In this document: one piece after another, positions 32,279-41,832 of the stretch | How the letters are laid out: every line of letters starts with the position of its first letter | Numbering within the stretch: position 1 is the stretch's first letter | Source of the DNA: Selenomonadales bacterium | Lineage (GTDB): Bacteria > Bacillota > Negativicutes > Sporomusales > UBA7701 | Assembly: GCA_018434945.1 (NCBI GenBank) | Contig: JAHDOI010000030.1 | Coordinates: 1 to 51,655, forward strand | Length of the DNA stretch: 51,655 bases | Direction: 5' to 3' | The notes under the pieces: model-generated | The model's input: the letters and a program-made list of their open reading frames with translations, nothing else | The model's database searches: none | Told to the model about the DNA's origin: nothing | Program-made: the position numbers and the translations under genes

Positions 32279-35143
32279 TCAGCGGGGAACCGCGGCGCCC
32301 GGAGCCGGGGTGAAGCCCTTGCGGGGCATCTTCCCCCAGCCCTGCGGCGCGCGCAGCGAATTAACATAGCCCGAAATCCGCCATAAACTCATCAGCTGCC
32401 TGATGCCGAAGTTCTCCAGCACGGCGACCAGCACCAGCAGCGAAATCTCCCGGCGGGAAAAATAGTTTATCTCCTGCTCGGCTATCAGCAGCGAATACAC
32501 CGACACCGTCACCCCCATCAACACCGAACCGAGGAAGAGCAGCAAGGCGATCTCGACGTTCAGCAGGCCCAGCATAGCGGCCAGCAGCACCGCGATGAAG
32601 CCTTGAGCCTCGATCAGCGGCCCCACCATCTCGAAGATGAGGAAATACGGCATCGCGATAAGGCCCGTCGCCCCATGCCCTGGGTTGAAAATCATCCGGC
32701 GGTGGAACGAGAGAATATCGAGCAGGCCCCTCTGCCAGCGATCCCGCTGGCGGAGCAGCACCGTCAAATGCTCCGGCACCTCCGTCCAGCAGTTGGCGTT
32801 GTAGGAATAAAAAATCTTGTGGGCCACCTTCTGTTCACCCAGGCTGCGGGTCAGGCGGACGACAAGCTCCATATCCTCGCCCACCGTATCCTTCCTGAAC
32901 CGTTCGCTGCTCGTCAGGTAGCCGCCGATCGCAATCACCCGGTCCTTGCGGAACAGTCCGAACGCGCCCGAGATGATCAACAGCGACTTCAGATACGCCC
33001 ACCCCAGCCGGCCGGCCATGAAGGCCCGCAGGTACTCGGCCGTCTGCAGGCGGGGCCAGAAGCCGTCCGGTATCTTCCGTTCGATGATCTCACCGTTTCG
33101 CACCGCGCAGCCGTTCGCCGGGAAGACGTTGCCGCCCAGAGCGACAGCCTCGTGCTTGCTGTCCACCGCCAGCGACGCCAGACGCAGCAGCGCCTCCTGC
33201 TCGAGCAGCGAATCGGCGTCGATGCCGCAGAAATACTCCTTGCGCGACAGGTTGATCCCCGCGTTGAGCGAATCGGCCTTGCCGCCGTTGGCTTTGTCGA
33301 CCACCATCAGGCGGGGGATGTCCTTGTTTACATATACGCCCCTCACCGGTTTGGTATTCAGGCGCCGGGGCACCACCACATCGACCTTCTCGAGATTGAA
33401 ACAACTGATCAGCCTGTTGAGGGTATTGTCGGGCGAACCGTCGTTGACCACGATCAGCTCGTAATCGGGGTACTTCAGATTGAGCAGCGATTTGACACTC
33501 TCCACGATCGTCGCCTCCTCGCGGAAAGCGGGGGCGATTATCGACACCGACGGCAGCATACGCTGCTTGAACAGGAAGGTATCTGTCTTCAGGTGCCAGT
33601 AGCGCATCTGCATCCTCACCCCCAAGAAGGAGAAAAACAGCAGGGTGAGATACACCGCGTTCACGGTGATCGAATAATAGGCGACGAAGTAATTGAAATC
33701 GACCACGAACAGTTCGGCATGTTCCCGCCAGGCGAGGGAGAAGAAACCATCCCAGCGCAGGGCGACATGGGTGGCCGGCACCAGCAGCACCGCGGCCAAC
33801 AGGAAAACATACAGGAAAACGAGCTTCTCCTTCTCACGTTTCTCGTCGCGGGGGGCGGGAGGGTCGGCCAGGCGTTCATAGCCGAGCTTGCCCAACAGCC
33901 GTTCGTTCAGATACAGGCGGAACTCGCGCCGCAGGCCCTCGTCACCCGCCATCACCCGCTTGATGATCGGCAGCACCTCGTTCTCCAGCTCGATATTGCG
34001 GTTCTTGTTCATGAAGCCGATCAGGCCGTTTATTTTACCCAGCGACGCGATCCCTTCCACGATGGCGTGGTAGTCGCGGTTCGCGGACGACAGCAGTCGG
34101 AGCAGCAGATACTCGATCCTGTTCGACAGAATCCTCGCCAGCGCGCCGCGCGTCGGCTCGTCCGCGCAAGCCCTGAATTCGGCCACCAGCAGCTCGACAT
34201 GGCGGGGATCGAGCCTGGCCATCGTCGACACCGTCGCGATGGCGTGGTCGCCGGAGCCCTCATCGGTGATCAGCGGCAGCACCCGCCTCAGTGTGGCGAG
34301 GTCGGAAAATTTGGCCAGGGCGGAAATGGTTATGTTGCGGACTACCGGATCGGCGTGGCGCACAAACCGGTCATCGTTAAGCGTATCGGTGTAAAGCGCC
34401 CCGAGAGCCCGCACCGAGCGGTAGACGATGTCCCGGTTCGGCGACTCGGCATGGCGCAGGAGGTAAGCCTTCAGGTCGTCGGCCACGTACACCGTGGCAA
34501 AATCGACGATCGCCGCCTTAAGCTCCACCTCATCGCGCTCGAGGATGGCCGGCAGATAATCGTGATATTCTTTTCCGAAAGACTGGAGGAAAACGCTCAC
34601 CCTGTTGCGGTACCACAGCGGCGAACCGGGCAGCGATTCGGCCAGCAGCGGGATGGACGACGGCGAAGCGTGGTCAGCCAGGGCGCTGCCCATATACAGG
34701 CGGACGTGCCAGTCTCGCTCGCGGGCGAAAGCCTGCTCGAGCGCCGCCACGGCATTCATCCCCGGCAGCACGGCCAGGAAAGACGCCGCCTTCATACGGG
34801 TATACTTCCTGCGGCTCCCCAGCATCCTGATGAACGGCTTTTCCAGCCCCATCCGCCGCACAGCGTTGACCAGCGGGGCGAAATCGGCGCTGCGCAGAAC
34901 GACAGGTTGGGCGAGCTTTCGCAGTTGATCGACGACGATATCCGGCCATTTTTCCAGCAGCCGGGTCAGCGAGCGCACACCGGCCGCGCCGGCGCTCCGG
35001 CTGAAGCACTCCGCCGTCTCGGCTATCCGGGCCCGGCGGCGGTCATGGGCGGCTTTCTGCCAATAAACGCCGATTATCCCTGCCAGGCACATGACCCCGA
35101 AGGCCGCCACGATAACCAGCACATCTCCGGCGCGCCCGGTCAT
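32279..35143 (-). CDS. Membrane glycosyltransferase (family 2) with N-terminal HEAT-like repeats
   Basis: 954 residues. Order: membrane anchor (about 7-27), HEAT/armadillo-like helical repeats (about 50-420), two transmembrane segments (about 440-460 and 484-506), a GT2 catalytic domain (about 530-810) with VVNDGS (D568), DAD (D642, D644), GED (757) and QRDRW (799-803), then C-terminal transmembrane helices. The motif set is that of processive synthases such as BcsA, PgaC and hyaluronan synthase, which build and extrude a polymer. The HEAT domain is on the outer or inner face by topology, likely a docking platform. It overlaps the upstream sensor gene (ATGA), so expression is coupled. Confidence 0.9.
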   Translation of the reverse strand: MTGRAGDVLVIVAAFGVMCLAGIIGVYWQKAAHDRRRARIAETAECFSRSAGAAGVRSLTRLLEKWPDIVVDQLRKLAQPVVLRSADFAPLVNAVRRMGLEKPFIRMLGSRRKYTRMKAASFLAVLPGMNAVAALEQAFARERDWHVRLYMGSALADHASPSSIPLLAESLPGSPLWYRNRVSVFLQSFGKEYHDYLPAILERDEVELKAAIVDFATVYVADDLKAYLLRHAESPNRDIVYRSVRALGALYTDTLNDDRFVRHADPVVRNITISALAKFSDLATLRRVLPLITDEGSGDHAIATVSTMARLDPRHVELLVAEFRACADEPTRGALARILSNRIEYLLLRLLSSANRDYHAIVEGIASLGKINGLIGFMNKNRNIELENEVLPIIKRVMAGDEGLRREFRLYLNERLLGKLGYERLADPPAPRDEKREKEKLVFLYVFLLAAVLLVPATHVALRWDGFFSLAWREHAELFVVDFNYFVAYYSITVNAVYLTLLFFSFLGVRMQMRYWHLKTDTFLFKQRMLPSVSIIAPAFREEATIVESVKSLLNLKYPDYELIVVNDGSPDNTLNRLISCFNLEKVDVVVPRRLNTKPVRGVYVNKDIPRLMVVDKANGGKADSLNAGINLSRKEYFCGIDADSLLEQEALLRLASLAVDSKHEAVALGGNVFPANGCAVRNGEIIERKIPDGFWPRLQTAEYLRAFMAGRLGWAYLKSLLIISGAFGLFRKDRVIAIGGYLTSSERFRKDTVGEDMELVVRLTRSLGEQKVAHKIFYSYNANCWTEVPEHLTVLLRQRDRWQRGLLDILSFHRRMIFNPGHGATGLIAMPYFLIFEMVGPLIEAQGFIAVLLAAMLGLLNVEIALLLFLGSVLMGVTVSVYSLLIAEQEINYFSRREISLLVLVAVLENFGIRQLMSLWRISGYVNSLRAPQGWGKMPRKGFTPAPGAAVPR

Positions 35144-37221
35144 CCGGCAGCCACCCCCGCCTTGACCGCTCTCGTCCGGTTACGCACGAAATTCCTCACC
35201 ACGCCGACCAGTTCGGACAGCAGGAACGGCTTCCGGAAATAATGGTTTATCTCCAGAGCCAGCGCCCGCTGTACGCTGTCGCCGTCCTTGTGGTGCGACA
35301 TCAGCACGAACAGGGAATCCCTGGCTGCCGAAACCTGCAGCGACCTCTCCCGCAGCGTGAACCCGTCCAGCTGCGGCAGCATAGCCTCGCAAACGATCAC
35401 ATCGGGGTTGTGCGCGCCGATAAGCTCCAGCGCGGCGGCTCCGTCGGCGGCGGTCAGCACCCGGTAATTCATCTGCCGGAAAATCGTCGTCAGCACATCT
35501 GTGTTCAGCTCGTCGGTATCCGCCACCAGCACGCTGGCGGCAAGCGCCATCTTATCGAGGTCGGCGACGCTCTCGTGGCAGACGAGGTTTCCGCCCCGCA
35601 GGCGGGCAACCGTCGCCCTCGATCTCGCCAGTCTGAAAATGACCTCAGCCGCCTCCCCCGTATCCGCCATGGGCAGACCGCGCGCCTCGCTCAGCGCGGC
35701 TGCGCCCACCGACACCGTCACCGGGCGGATGGTCACCGTCGCCTTCTCCACTGTCGTGCGGAGCTGCTCCGCGAACGCGAGCGCCTCTTCGAAAGACGTG
35801 CCGGCTATGTAATAAGCGAAAGCCGGGCCGGTAAGCCGGAAGAGGGAATGGTTGGGCCGCCTCAGCTCATCCAGGAGATAGGCGACCGACTGGATCGTCC
35901 CGTCGCCGCTTTCCACGCCGTGGGTGATATTCAGGTTGACCATGTCGTCGATATAGATCGCCAGCACCGTCCCCCCGCCCGTCGCCGGCGGTGGCGCCTC
36001 GGCCTCGGCGCGGAGGTACTGCCGGAAGACCTGCTCGTTGCTCAGCTTTGTCAGCGGGCACTTCAGCAGCGTTTCGCCGGCCTGGTCCAGGTTCTGCTGA
36101 AGTTGTGCCCTGATAGCGGCCAGACGCAGGTTTTCCTCGCTCAGATGCAGCTTATCCCGTTCCGCCGCCAGCAGCAAAGAAGTGAACATATCGGGCATAT
36201 CCAGCCCGTATTCCGCCGCCAGCTTTGTGACATAAGGCTCGATGAAGCTCAGCCAGCCTATCCCCCTGCGGGCATTGAAAAGCCGGAATATTTCGTGCCA
36301 CAGCTCCCGGCCGGTGCAGTTGTAATCGGTGATCAGCCCCGAACCCGGGTCGAGGGTAATATGGGTGCCGGCGAACACGGCGGCCACCTCGTCCCGGGAA
36401 AATATGGCGTAATAGCGCTTCAGAATCTGGTTGCACAAGCCGGTGAAGCCGTCGATCTGCGACAGATCCTTCTTGATTGGCTGCAGGAACGAGCCGCACT
36501 CCAGGTCGCGGAGCCCCTTGACATAACTCGGGATGTCCCGGCGGATGACCGAGCCGTGCTGGGGGGCGAGCATGCTGATATCGAGGGACAGCAACTTCTC
36601 CATCACGGGCCGGAGCACCTCGTTGCCGGGCATATAATGCTCATGGAAGGTCTTCATCCCTTCCAGGTAGGCGTCGGCATCGCCGCAATCGACCTCGTCG
36701 GCGAACAGCGACCAGTTTTGCGAAAAAGCGCCGAAGAGGTCGCTCGTGAACAGGATTTTCGATAACTCGTCATGAGTAGCGATCGCACCAGGGAAATGCA
36801 GATAGGGGGTCGGGTGGAAACGGAGGATGCGGCCGTTGCCGAACGTGAGCTCCCATTTATGCTCGTTCACCCGGTAAAAAGGCGACTTCACCCCGTAATA
36901 GCGGATCAGCATGCTGGCCCGCCAGTGGGTGGCAATCTGCGCCTTCAGCCCTCGCGCCTCGAACAGCGGCACACTCGCGCATAAATCTGGGTCCTGATGC
37001 TGCAGCACCACAAACTTGATCTTCTCCAGCGGCACGATCGACGTCACCTTTGTATAAACCATTTCGAAATCCAGCGGTGAGCCCGGGTCGATCAGCACCG
37101 CCTCATCGCCGTCGACGAGCAGATAAGGGTTGCAGTGCAGGCCGCTGGGCTTGTCCCAAAACCCCACCCAGTAAACCTGTGGGAATAGTTCGATCGCTTT
37201 TCCGTAATCGCGCGTCTCCAT
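35140..37221 (-). CDS. Diiron/MBL-fold sensor with degenerate GGDEF and receiver domains
   Basis: 693 residues from ATG 37221, eight bases from GGAG. An N-terminal MBL-fold domain (about 1-250) of the flavodiiron/ODP type has H75-x-D77-x-D79, H142, D161 and H222 as likely diiron ligands, so it may sense oxygen or NO. A middle helical part is followed by a GGDEF-like domain (about 420-560) whose signature is FRLTGPAFAYY, so it cannot make cyclic-di-GMP. Then comes a receiver domain (about 575-690) where the usual phosphoacceptor Asp is Glu (VIVCEAMLP), which may lock it in an active-like state. It heads the glycosyltransferase operon and probably gates polymer synthesis. Confidence 0.85.
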   Translation of the reverse strand: METRDYGKAIELFPQVYWVGFWDKPSGLHCNPYLLVDGDEAVLIDPGSPLDFEMVYTKVTSIVPLEKIKFVVLQHQDPDLCASVPLFEARGLKAQIATHWRASMLIRYYGVKSPFYRVNEHKWELTFGNGRILRFHPTPYLHFPGAIATHDELSKILFTSDLFGAFSQNWSLFADEVDCGDADAYLEGMKTFHEHYMPGNEVLRPVMEKLLSLDISMLAPQHGSVIRRDIPSYVKGLRDLECGSFLQPIKKDLSQIDGFTGLCNQILKRYYAIFSRDEVAAVFAGTHITLDPGSGLITDYNCTGRELWHEIFRLFNARRGIGWLSFIEPYVTKLAAEYGLDMPDMFTSLLLAAERDKLHLSEENLRLAAIRAQLQQNLDQAGETLLKCPLTKLSNEQVFRQYLRAEAEAPPPATGGGTVLAIYIDDMVNLNITHGVESGDGTIQSVAYLLDELRRPNHSLFRLTGPAFAYYIAGTSFEEALAFAEQLRTTVEKATVTIRPVTVSVGAAALSEARGLPMADTGEAAEVIFRLARSRATVARLRGGNLVCHESVADLDKMALAASVLVADTDELNTDVLTTIFRQMNYRVLTAADGAAALELIGAHNPDVIVCEAMLPQLDGFTLRERSLQVSAARDSLFVLMSHHKDGDSVQRALALEINHYFRKPFLLSELVGVVRNFVRNRTRAVKAGVAAG

Positions 37222-37383
37222 CGCCGTGTCTCCGAACGTGGGGAAAATATCTCCCAAAATATTTAATGATTTTAATTCGGCAAATTCGCGCAAAATACCT
37301 TGTTTTTCTCCGTCAAATTAAAAATTACTCTTTATTTCGCCATATTTCGACTTAAATAACGGCTTTTGAACCGAAACCGCAAT

Positions 37384-37412
37384 AAAAAAGGGGCGGCCGC
37401 CGCCGCCCGCCC
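37384..37412 (-). terminator. Terminator after the chemoreceptor gene
   Basis: A GC-rich hairpin (GGGCGGC with GCCGCCC, 37391-37408), followed on the minus strand by CCTTTTTTATT. The rest of the gap up to 37221 is AT-rich and should carry the promoter of the sensor operon. Confidence 0.65.
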
Positions 37413-37428
37413 TATTTCCCGTGTCCCG

Positions 37429-38838
37429 TCAGGCCCGGCAGCTTTGCGTCCCGGCCCGCTTTTTCAGCATATTGAGGGCATCCACCACTTGCCCCGAGCA
37501 TACGTCCATCCTCGCCAGCTTCTCCTCGGCAGTCTTCATATCGCCCTTTTCGTAGGCGACGGCAGCCTCCTTGGCGAACCGGTGCAGCTCGGCGTGGGGC
37601 TCATCCATGCCGGTGAAAACGCCGTCGCCGCCGAATGCCTGGGCGCCCTCCGCGTAGTACCATTTCCCCAGCCGGCAGTCGCGGTGCGTCCCGACGGTAT
37701 TGACGTCGATCTTCTCGTAGCCGAGCAGCATATTATAAACCCGCCAGCGCCACAGCAGATGGTCGGCGATGCAGATATCCAGCAACTCCTCGACCCCCAG
37801 GCAGAGGTCGTTCTTTAAAAGCTCCATTCGCAGCGTGTTGATTCCCTGGCTGAGCGCGAACACGCCCCGGCCCGTCGTGTCGCACGAATGCTGAAGCTTC
37901 TCGGCCCCTGACGACACCGTGCCCACCTCGGCGGCGATCTCCTGCGCGGCCGCCGTCTGCTCCTCGCTGTTCGCGGCGATCTGGACGATTTCCCCGTTGA
38001 TGGCGACGATCGCCTCCTGCATGCCGCGGATTGCGCCCAGCGCGCCGTCCACCAGCTCCTTGCCGCTCTGCAGCCGGCGGGCGGTAGCCGCTACATTCGC
38101 CACCGACCCCTGGGTATGCGCCTGCAGGTCGCCGATGCTCCCCTGGATCTCCGTCACCGAAGCCTTAGTGTGCTCCGCCAGCTTGCGGACCTCGTCCGCC
38201 ACCACCGCGAAGCCCCGGCCCTGTTCGCCCGCCCTGGCCGCCTCGATCGCCGCGTTCAGCGCCAGCAGGTTCGTCTGATCGGCGATTTCCCTGATGATAT
38301 CCACGATCGCGCCGATCTTCTTCGTGCTTTCGAGCACATCGTGCATCTGCCCGTTCACGGCGTCCATCGCCGCGAACGACTCCTCCACGAACGAAAACGC
38401 CTTGGCGATCGTCTCCGTACTCTGCCCGGCCTCCGTCGCCGCCTTATCCGCGTGGCTGGCCGCGCCCTGGGCGCGGTTCGCCACATCGTCCACCGACGCC
38501 GCCATCTCCTCGCTGCCGGCCGCGATCGAATGCATCGCCTGGCTTTGCTTGCCGACCTCGTCCAACATCTGCTTGACGAAGTCCATCCTGGTTACCTCGG
38601 CCAGCAGGTCGTTCACCCCCGCCACCGTCCGTCGTTTATCAGCGCACACTGCGTCCAGCATCGCGTTCCACTCGCCGGCGAGCTCCCCGCACCCCAGCGC
38701 GTGCCCGTCCAGATACGCGTCTTTCCCGGCGCGTACGCTCCTGATGGCGTCGATAAGCGACTGTCGGCAAATATGGGCTTCAGGGTGGACGGCGCTTTCT
38801 CTCTTGTTAACATCGTTTCTTTTTCCTAACCCGAACAA
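37429..38838 (-). CDS. Soluble methyl-accepting chemotaxis protein with C-terminal CZB domain
   Basis: 469 residues, no transmembrane segment. The receptor signalling hairpin is intact: [39 protein letters not shown]. The C-terminal part (about 355-460) has the CZB zinc-binding pattern: an early His ([12 protein letters not shown]), [14 protein letters not shown] and two later His in [13 protein letters not shown] receptors respond to zinc or hypochlorite-type oxidants. The start is TTG at 38838 behind GGGGGG. It sits upstream of the diiron sensor operon on the same strand but has its own terminator. No chemotaxis operon is in the window. Confidence 0.9.
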   Translation of the reverse strand: MFGLGKRNDVNKRESAVHPEAHICRQSLIDAIRSVRAGKDAYLDGHALGCGELAGEWNAMLDAVCADKRRTVAGVNDLLAEVTRMDFVKQMLDEVGKQSQAMHSIAAGSEEMAASVDDVANRAQGAASHADKAATEAGQSTETIAKAFSFVEESFAAMDAVNGQMHDVLESTKKIGAIVDIIREIADQTNLLALNAAIEAARAGEQGRGFAVVADEVRKLAEHTKASVTEIQGSIGDLQAHTQGSVANVAATARRLQSGKELVDGALGAIRGMQEAIVAINGEIVQIAANSEEQTAAAQEIAAEVGTVSSGAEKLQHSCDTTGRGVFALSQGINTLRMELLKNDLCLGVEELLDICIADHLLWRWRVYNMLLGYEKIDVNTVGTHRDCRLGKWYYAEGAQAFGGDGVFTGMDEPHAELHRFAKEAAVAYEKGDMKTAEEKLARMDVCSGQVVDALNMLKKRAGTQSCRA

Positions 38839-38925
38839 CGGTTATACCCCCCACAAATAATTATGATGAGTTGCCAATTCGGGAGTAATGGGCTCTTATC
38901 CTGCATTTTCCGGGGATAAACAAAA

Positions 38926-38970
38926 AAAATAGCGCTACATCGCCAAATTTCGACCATAATAGCGCTATTT
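38926..38970 (-). terminator. Terminator after the DUF421 gene
   Basis: AAATAGCGCTA (38927-38937) pairs with TAGCGCTATTT (38960-38970), followed on the minus strand by a run of T. The loop is 22 bases, longer than usual. Confidence 0.6.
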
Positions 38971-38973
38971 GAG

Positions 38974-39690
38974 CTAAATATTATGCTTGCCCTTTTGCTC
39001 GGCGGTGTTATCGGCCTTCACCTGAAAAGCCCCCTGGGTATCGAACCCGGCATAGATAACATTACCGGTATCCGCTATCCCCCTAAGCGCCAGCACGTTC
39101 AGCAACCACTCCCGCGATACCCCGGCGCGGGTGAGGTTATCGGCCACGATCTCGCCGTCCACGATCAGCTCGACCGGCAGGCGGGCGTCGTCCTGGCGGA
39201 TGTTCAGGTCCTGCCCCGTGGCCGGGCGGTACGCCGCCTTCTGCAGCACGCTCAGATGCCCCGACGTCTCCAGGATGGCGAACTGCACCTCGCCGACATC
39301 GAAAATGCCCTGTTCGCGCAGCTGACCCATCAGTTCGTCGACATCGAACCGCAAATCCTTCAGCTTATCCTTCAATATCCGGCCATTCTCGATCACGATC
39401 GTCGGCGAGCCCTCGATCAGCTTGCGCAGCGGCCTGTTGATCAGCGTCGCCCGGGCGGCGATAAGGGTAAGACTGCAAAACAGGAGAAGATCGAAATAGT
39501 GGTTCCACACCTCCTCAGGCTTGGAAGCCACTATGTTAGCGCCGATTGAGCCGATCGTGATGCCGCATATGTACTCGTATAAAGTCAACTGACCCACCTG
39601 CGTTTTGCCGAGAATCCTCGCCAGAACCAGCATCGTCAGAAAAACCAGCGACGTCTGCCAGATATCGCGGAGAAACTCATGCCCAGCCAA
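38974..39690 (-). CDS. DUF421 (YetF-family) membrane protein
   Basis: 238 residues. Three N-terminal transmembrane segments (about 10-30, 36-58, 64-84) contain the family motif RILGKTQVGQLTLYEYICGITIGSIGA, followed by a cytosolic or periplasmic domain with VIENGRILKDKLKDLRFDVDELMGQLREQGIFD. YetF-type proteins are widespread in spore formers; relatives SpoVR-linked YhcN/YetF are tied to spore germination, but the role is unknown. The likely start is TTG at 39690, nine bases from AGGGG. Monocistronic. Confidence 0.88.
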   Translation of the reverse strand: MAGHEFLRDIWQTSLVFLTMLVLARILGKTQVGQLTLYEYICGITIGSIGANIVASKPEEVWNHYFDLLLFCSLTLIAARATLINRPLRKLIEGSPTIVIENGRILKDKLKDLRFDVDELMGQLREQGIFDVGEVQFAILETSGHLSVLQKAAYRPATGQDLNIRQDDARLPVELIVDGEIVADNLTRAGVSREWLLNVLALRGIADTGNVIYAGFDTQGAFQVKADNTAEQKGKHNI

Positions 39691-39775
39691 TACGCGTCAC
39701 CCCTGTTCATGCACCGTTATTGCTAGTATGCCGGACAAGCAGCCTGATTAATCCCGTGCCGGGGCCGGACGACCC

Positions 39776-39803
39776 AAGGCCGCCGGACTCGCCGGCGGCC
39801 TTT
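39776..39803 (-). terminator. Terminator after the DUF2935 gene
   Basis: AAGGCCGCCGG (39776-39786) pairs with CCGGCGGCCTT (39792-39802). Nine bases separate it from the stop at 39812. Confidence 0.7.
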
Positions 39804-39811
39804 CGCCTGTG

Positions 39812-40669
39812 CTACTTCCTCTTCGGCAGATCCATGCAGCCGTCGTCGCAGCGGATGATCGGCGAGTTGTGGCAGCCGTTCAGCTCGCCGCCGATCATCT
39901 CCAAAATGTGCAGGAAATGCTCCGCCTCGCGGCGTACGTGGTCCGCCAGCAGCGGCGGTATCAGCGTCAGCAGGCTGCACTGCTCGATCAGCTCCTGCGC
40001 CATCGCCTTGAAATCGCGCAGCTCGACAGCCGCGTCGGTCACCGTCTTCTCGAACCGCGCGAAATCGGTGTTCGGCCGCATATGCCACAGCATGCTCTCG
40101 AAGTCGCGGGCGTGGAGATTGAGACCGTCCCACTTGTCGCTCAGCGCCTGCACCTGGTCGAAGGCCTCGCGCTCCGAAGGGTCGAGGAGGCCGCGGATGA
40201 ACTTGAGGTGATCGGCCATGATGCGGATCCAGAACACGTTCTCGCTAACAATCGCGTCCACCGGATACTCCATCTCGCCATCCCCGATCTTCTGCAGCAG
40301 CTTGTAGAAATACAGCGCCTCGCGCGAGATATGGTCGATCAGCAGCGGATAATTCGCCCCGCCGCGGATCTTGCACTCCACCAGCAGACACAGCAAATGG
40401 CGCTTATAAGCGAAAAAGTTTTTGACCGCCACCATCACTTCCTCGACGAACGCGTGGAACGCGTCGCCGCAATTCACCTTGGCGGCTTTTTGTTCCAGTC
40501 CCTGAAAAAGCTCGAAGAAACACTGCGCCTCCCTGCGCAGCTCCGCCTGGTCGCACGGCAGCCCTAGCCTGATGAACAGCGCATGCTCCTTCATTATCCG
40601 CAGCCAGAAGCGCACCTGATGCATATCGAGCGGCGGAAAAGGCCGGACCTCCCGGCAGATTATCTCCAT
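39812..40669 (-). CDS. DUF2935 domain protein (two helical-bundle halves)
   Basis: 285 residues made of two similar four-helix halves: FWLRIMKEHALFIRLGL near 21 and FWIRIMADHLKFIRGLL near 146 are parallel, as are LLIDHISREALYFYKLL and LLADHVRREAEHFLHIL. The conserved His and Glu could bind two metal ions, as in hemerythrin- or ferritin-like bundles; that is inference. The family is known only from Firmicutes and has no assigned role. The ATG has GGGAGGG about ten bases upstream. Monocistronic. Confidence 0.85.
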   Translation of the reverse strand: MEIICREVRPFPPLDMHQVRFWLRIMKEHALFIRLGLPCDQAELRREAQCFFELFQGLEQKAAKVNCGDAFHAFVEEVMVAVKNFFAYKRHLLCLLVECKIRGGANYPLLIDHISREALYFYKLLQKIGDGEMEYPVDAIVSENVFWIRIMADHLKFIRGLLDPSEREAFDQVQALSDKWDGLNLHARDFESMLWHMRPNTDFARFEKTVTDAAVELRDFKAMAQELIEQCSLLTLIPPLLADHVRREAEHFLHILEMIGGELNGCHNSPIIRCDDGCMDLPKRK

Positions 40670-40806
40670 AAAACACTCACCCTCCCTATTTTTGTTATAT
40701 CTTATGTAAAATTAATACCCGGTGTGCCTGCGTGCCGCCCGGGCGGGCATCGGCCCCCGGTCCCATCACGCCGTGCCGCTGCCCCCTATGACCCTGCTCC
40801 TATAAA

Positions 40807-40835
40807 TTGACAACTGCCGGCGCAAGCTATATTAT
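40807..40835 (+). promoter_or_regulatory. Strong sigma-A promoter
   Basis: A consensus TTGACA (40807-40812), 17-bp gap and TATTAT (40830-40835). Transcription should begin near 40842, only about ten bases before a terminator hairpin. Confidence 0.8.
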
Positions 40836-40850
40836 TAAACTAAGCGACGA

Positions 40851-40887
40851 AGCCCGAGGGGTAATCCCCTTTGGGCTATTTTTTTCG
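40851..40887 (+). terminator. Promoter-proximal terminator, possible attenuator
   Basis: AGCCCgaGGGG (40851-40861), loop TAAT, then CCCCtttGGGCT (40866-40877), followed by ATTTTTTT. It sits between the promoter and the amidotransferase start, so most transcripts would end as an RNA of about 45 bases unless antitermination occurs. Confidence 0.7.
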
Positions 40888-40903
40888 GAGCGCGGGGGTT
40901 GAC

Positions 40904-41611
40904 ATGCGAAAACTGCTCATCATCAAGACCGGGACGACCTTAGCGTCCATCCGCCAAAACCATGGCGACTTTGAAGACCATATCATCGACAGCCTCGGCA
41001 TCCCGGCGAGCGACGTCGTCGTCGCTCCGGTCCATATCGATAAAAGCCTGCCGCCGCTCGAAGACGTTTCAGCGGTCATCATAACCGGCTCGCACGCCAT
41101 GGTCACCGACCGGGAGGCCTGGAGCAGGCGCCTCGCCCACTGGCTCAGGCATGTATGCGGCGCCTCCGTCCCCGTCCTCGGCCTTTGCTACGGCCACCAG
41201 CTTATCGCCGACGCCTGGGGCGGGGTCGTCGACTACCACCCCCGCGGCCGGGAGGTCGGCACCGTCGAAATCGAACTCAGTGAAGCAGGCAGACGGGACC
41301 CGCTGCTGGGCTGCCTGCCGGAAAAATTCCCGGGCCACGCTTTCCACGCCCAGACGGTCCGCGAACTGCCTCCCGGCGCCCGGCGGCTGGCCAAAAACGC
41401 CTTCGAACCCCACCATGCCTTCGTAATCCACGACAATATCTGGGGTGTTCAATTCCACCCCGAATTCAACGCCCCAATAATGCTCGCCTATATCGAGGAA
41501 GAAAGCCGGTCGCTGAGCAGCGAAGGCTTCGACGTCGACAAACTGAAAAACTCGCTGCTCGATAACCCTTACGGGCAGCGTCTCCTGCGCAGATTTATCA
41601 ACCTCGTCTAA
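40904..41611 (+). CDS. Class I glutamine amidotransferase-like protein
   Basis: 235 residues with the GuaA/GATase1 fold: nucleophile Cys in LGLCYGHQL, the His-Glu pair in WGVQFHPEF, and oxyanion residues in IITGSHAMV. It is the free-standing type, similar to GMP synthase amidotransferase domains, without a synthase domain; the partner or acceptor is unknown. The start has GGGGG and overlaps no other gene. The leader holds the terminator hairpin described above. It is monocistronic as far as visible. Confidence 0.85.
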   Translation: MRKLLIIKTGTTLASIRQNHGDFEDHIIDSLGIPASDVVVAPVHIDKSLPPLEDVSAVIITGSHAMVTDREAWSRRLAHWLRHVCGASVPVLGLCYGHQLIADAWGGVVDYHPRGREVGTVEIELSEAGRRDPLLGCLPEKFPGHAFHAQTVRELPPGARRLAKNAFEPHHAFVIHDNIWGVQFHPEFNAPIMLAYIEEESRSLSSEGFDVDKLKNSLLDNPYGQRLLRRFINLV

Positions 41612-41832
41612 GCCGGCCGAACCGATCTTAAACTGCAAAGAGGCGTCCTGCTGTCGCTCCACAACGGCAGGGCGCCATTTTTCGCGTCAACGGGGGATTT
41701 TTCCCTCTGGGAGTTTTATTCAAATGGACGTATAATGGGAATAAGGCGGTCGGAAGGGGCGTGCGAAAAGCCGATTTTCGCCGTTCGCCGCCAGGCAAGA
41801 CACACAGAATGGAAAAGGGGCGTGTTCACCTT

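Noticed and set aside
32603..35242. Very long open frame opposite the glycosyltransferase gene
   Set aside because: It is the antisense shadow of a gene with clear GT2 motifs. In DNA this GC-rich, opposite-strand frames stay open by chance. Its translation is low-complexity His/Gln/Arg and it has no ribosome site.
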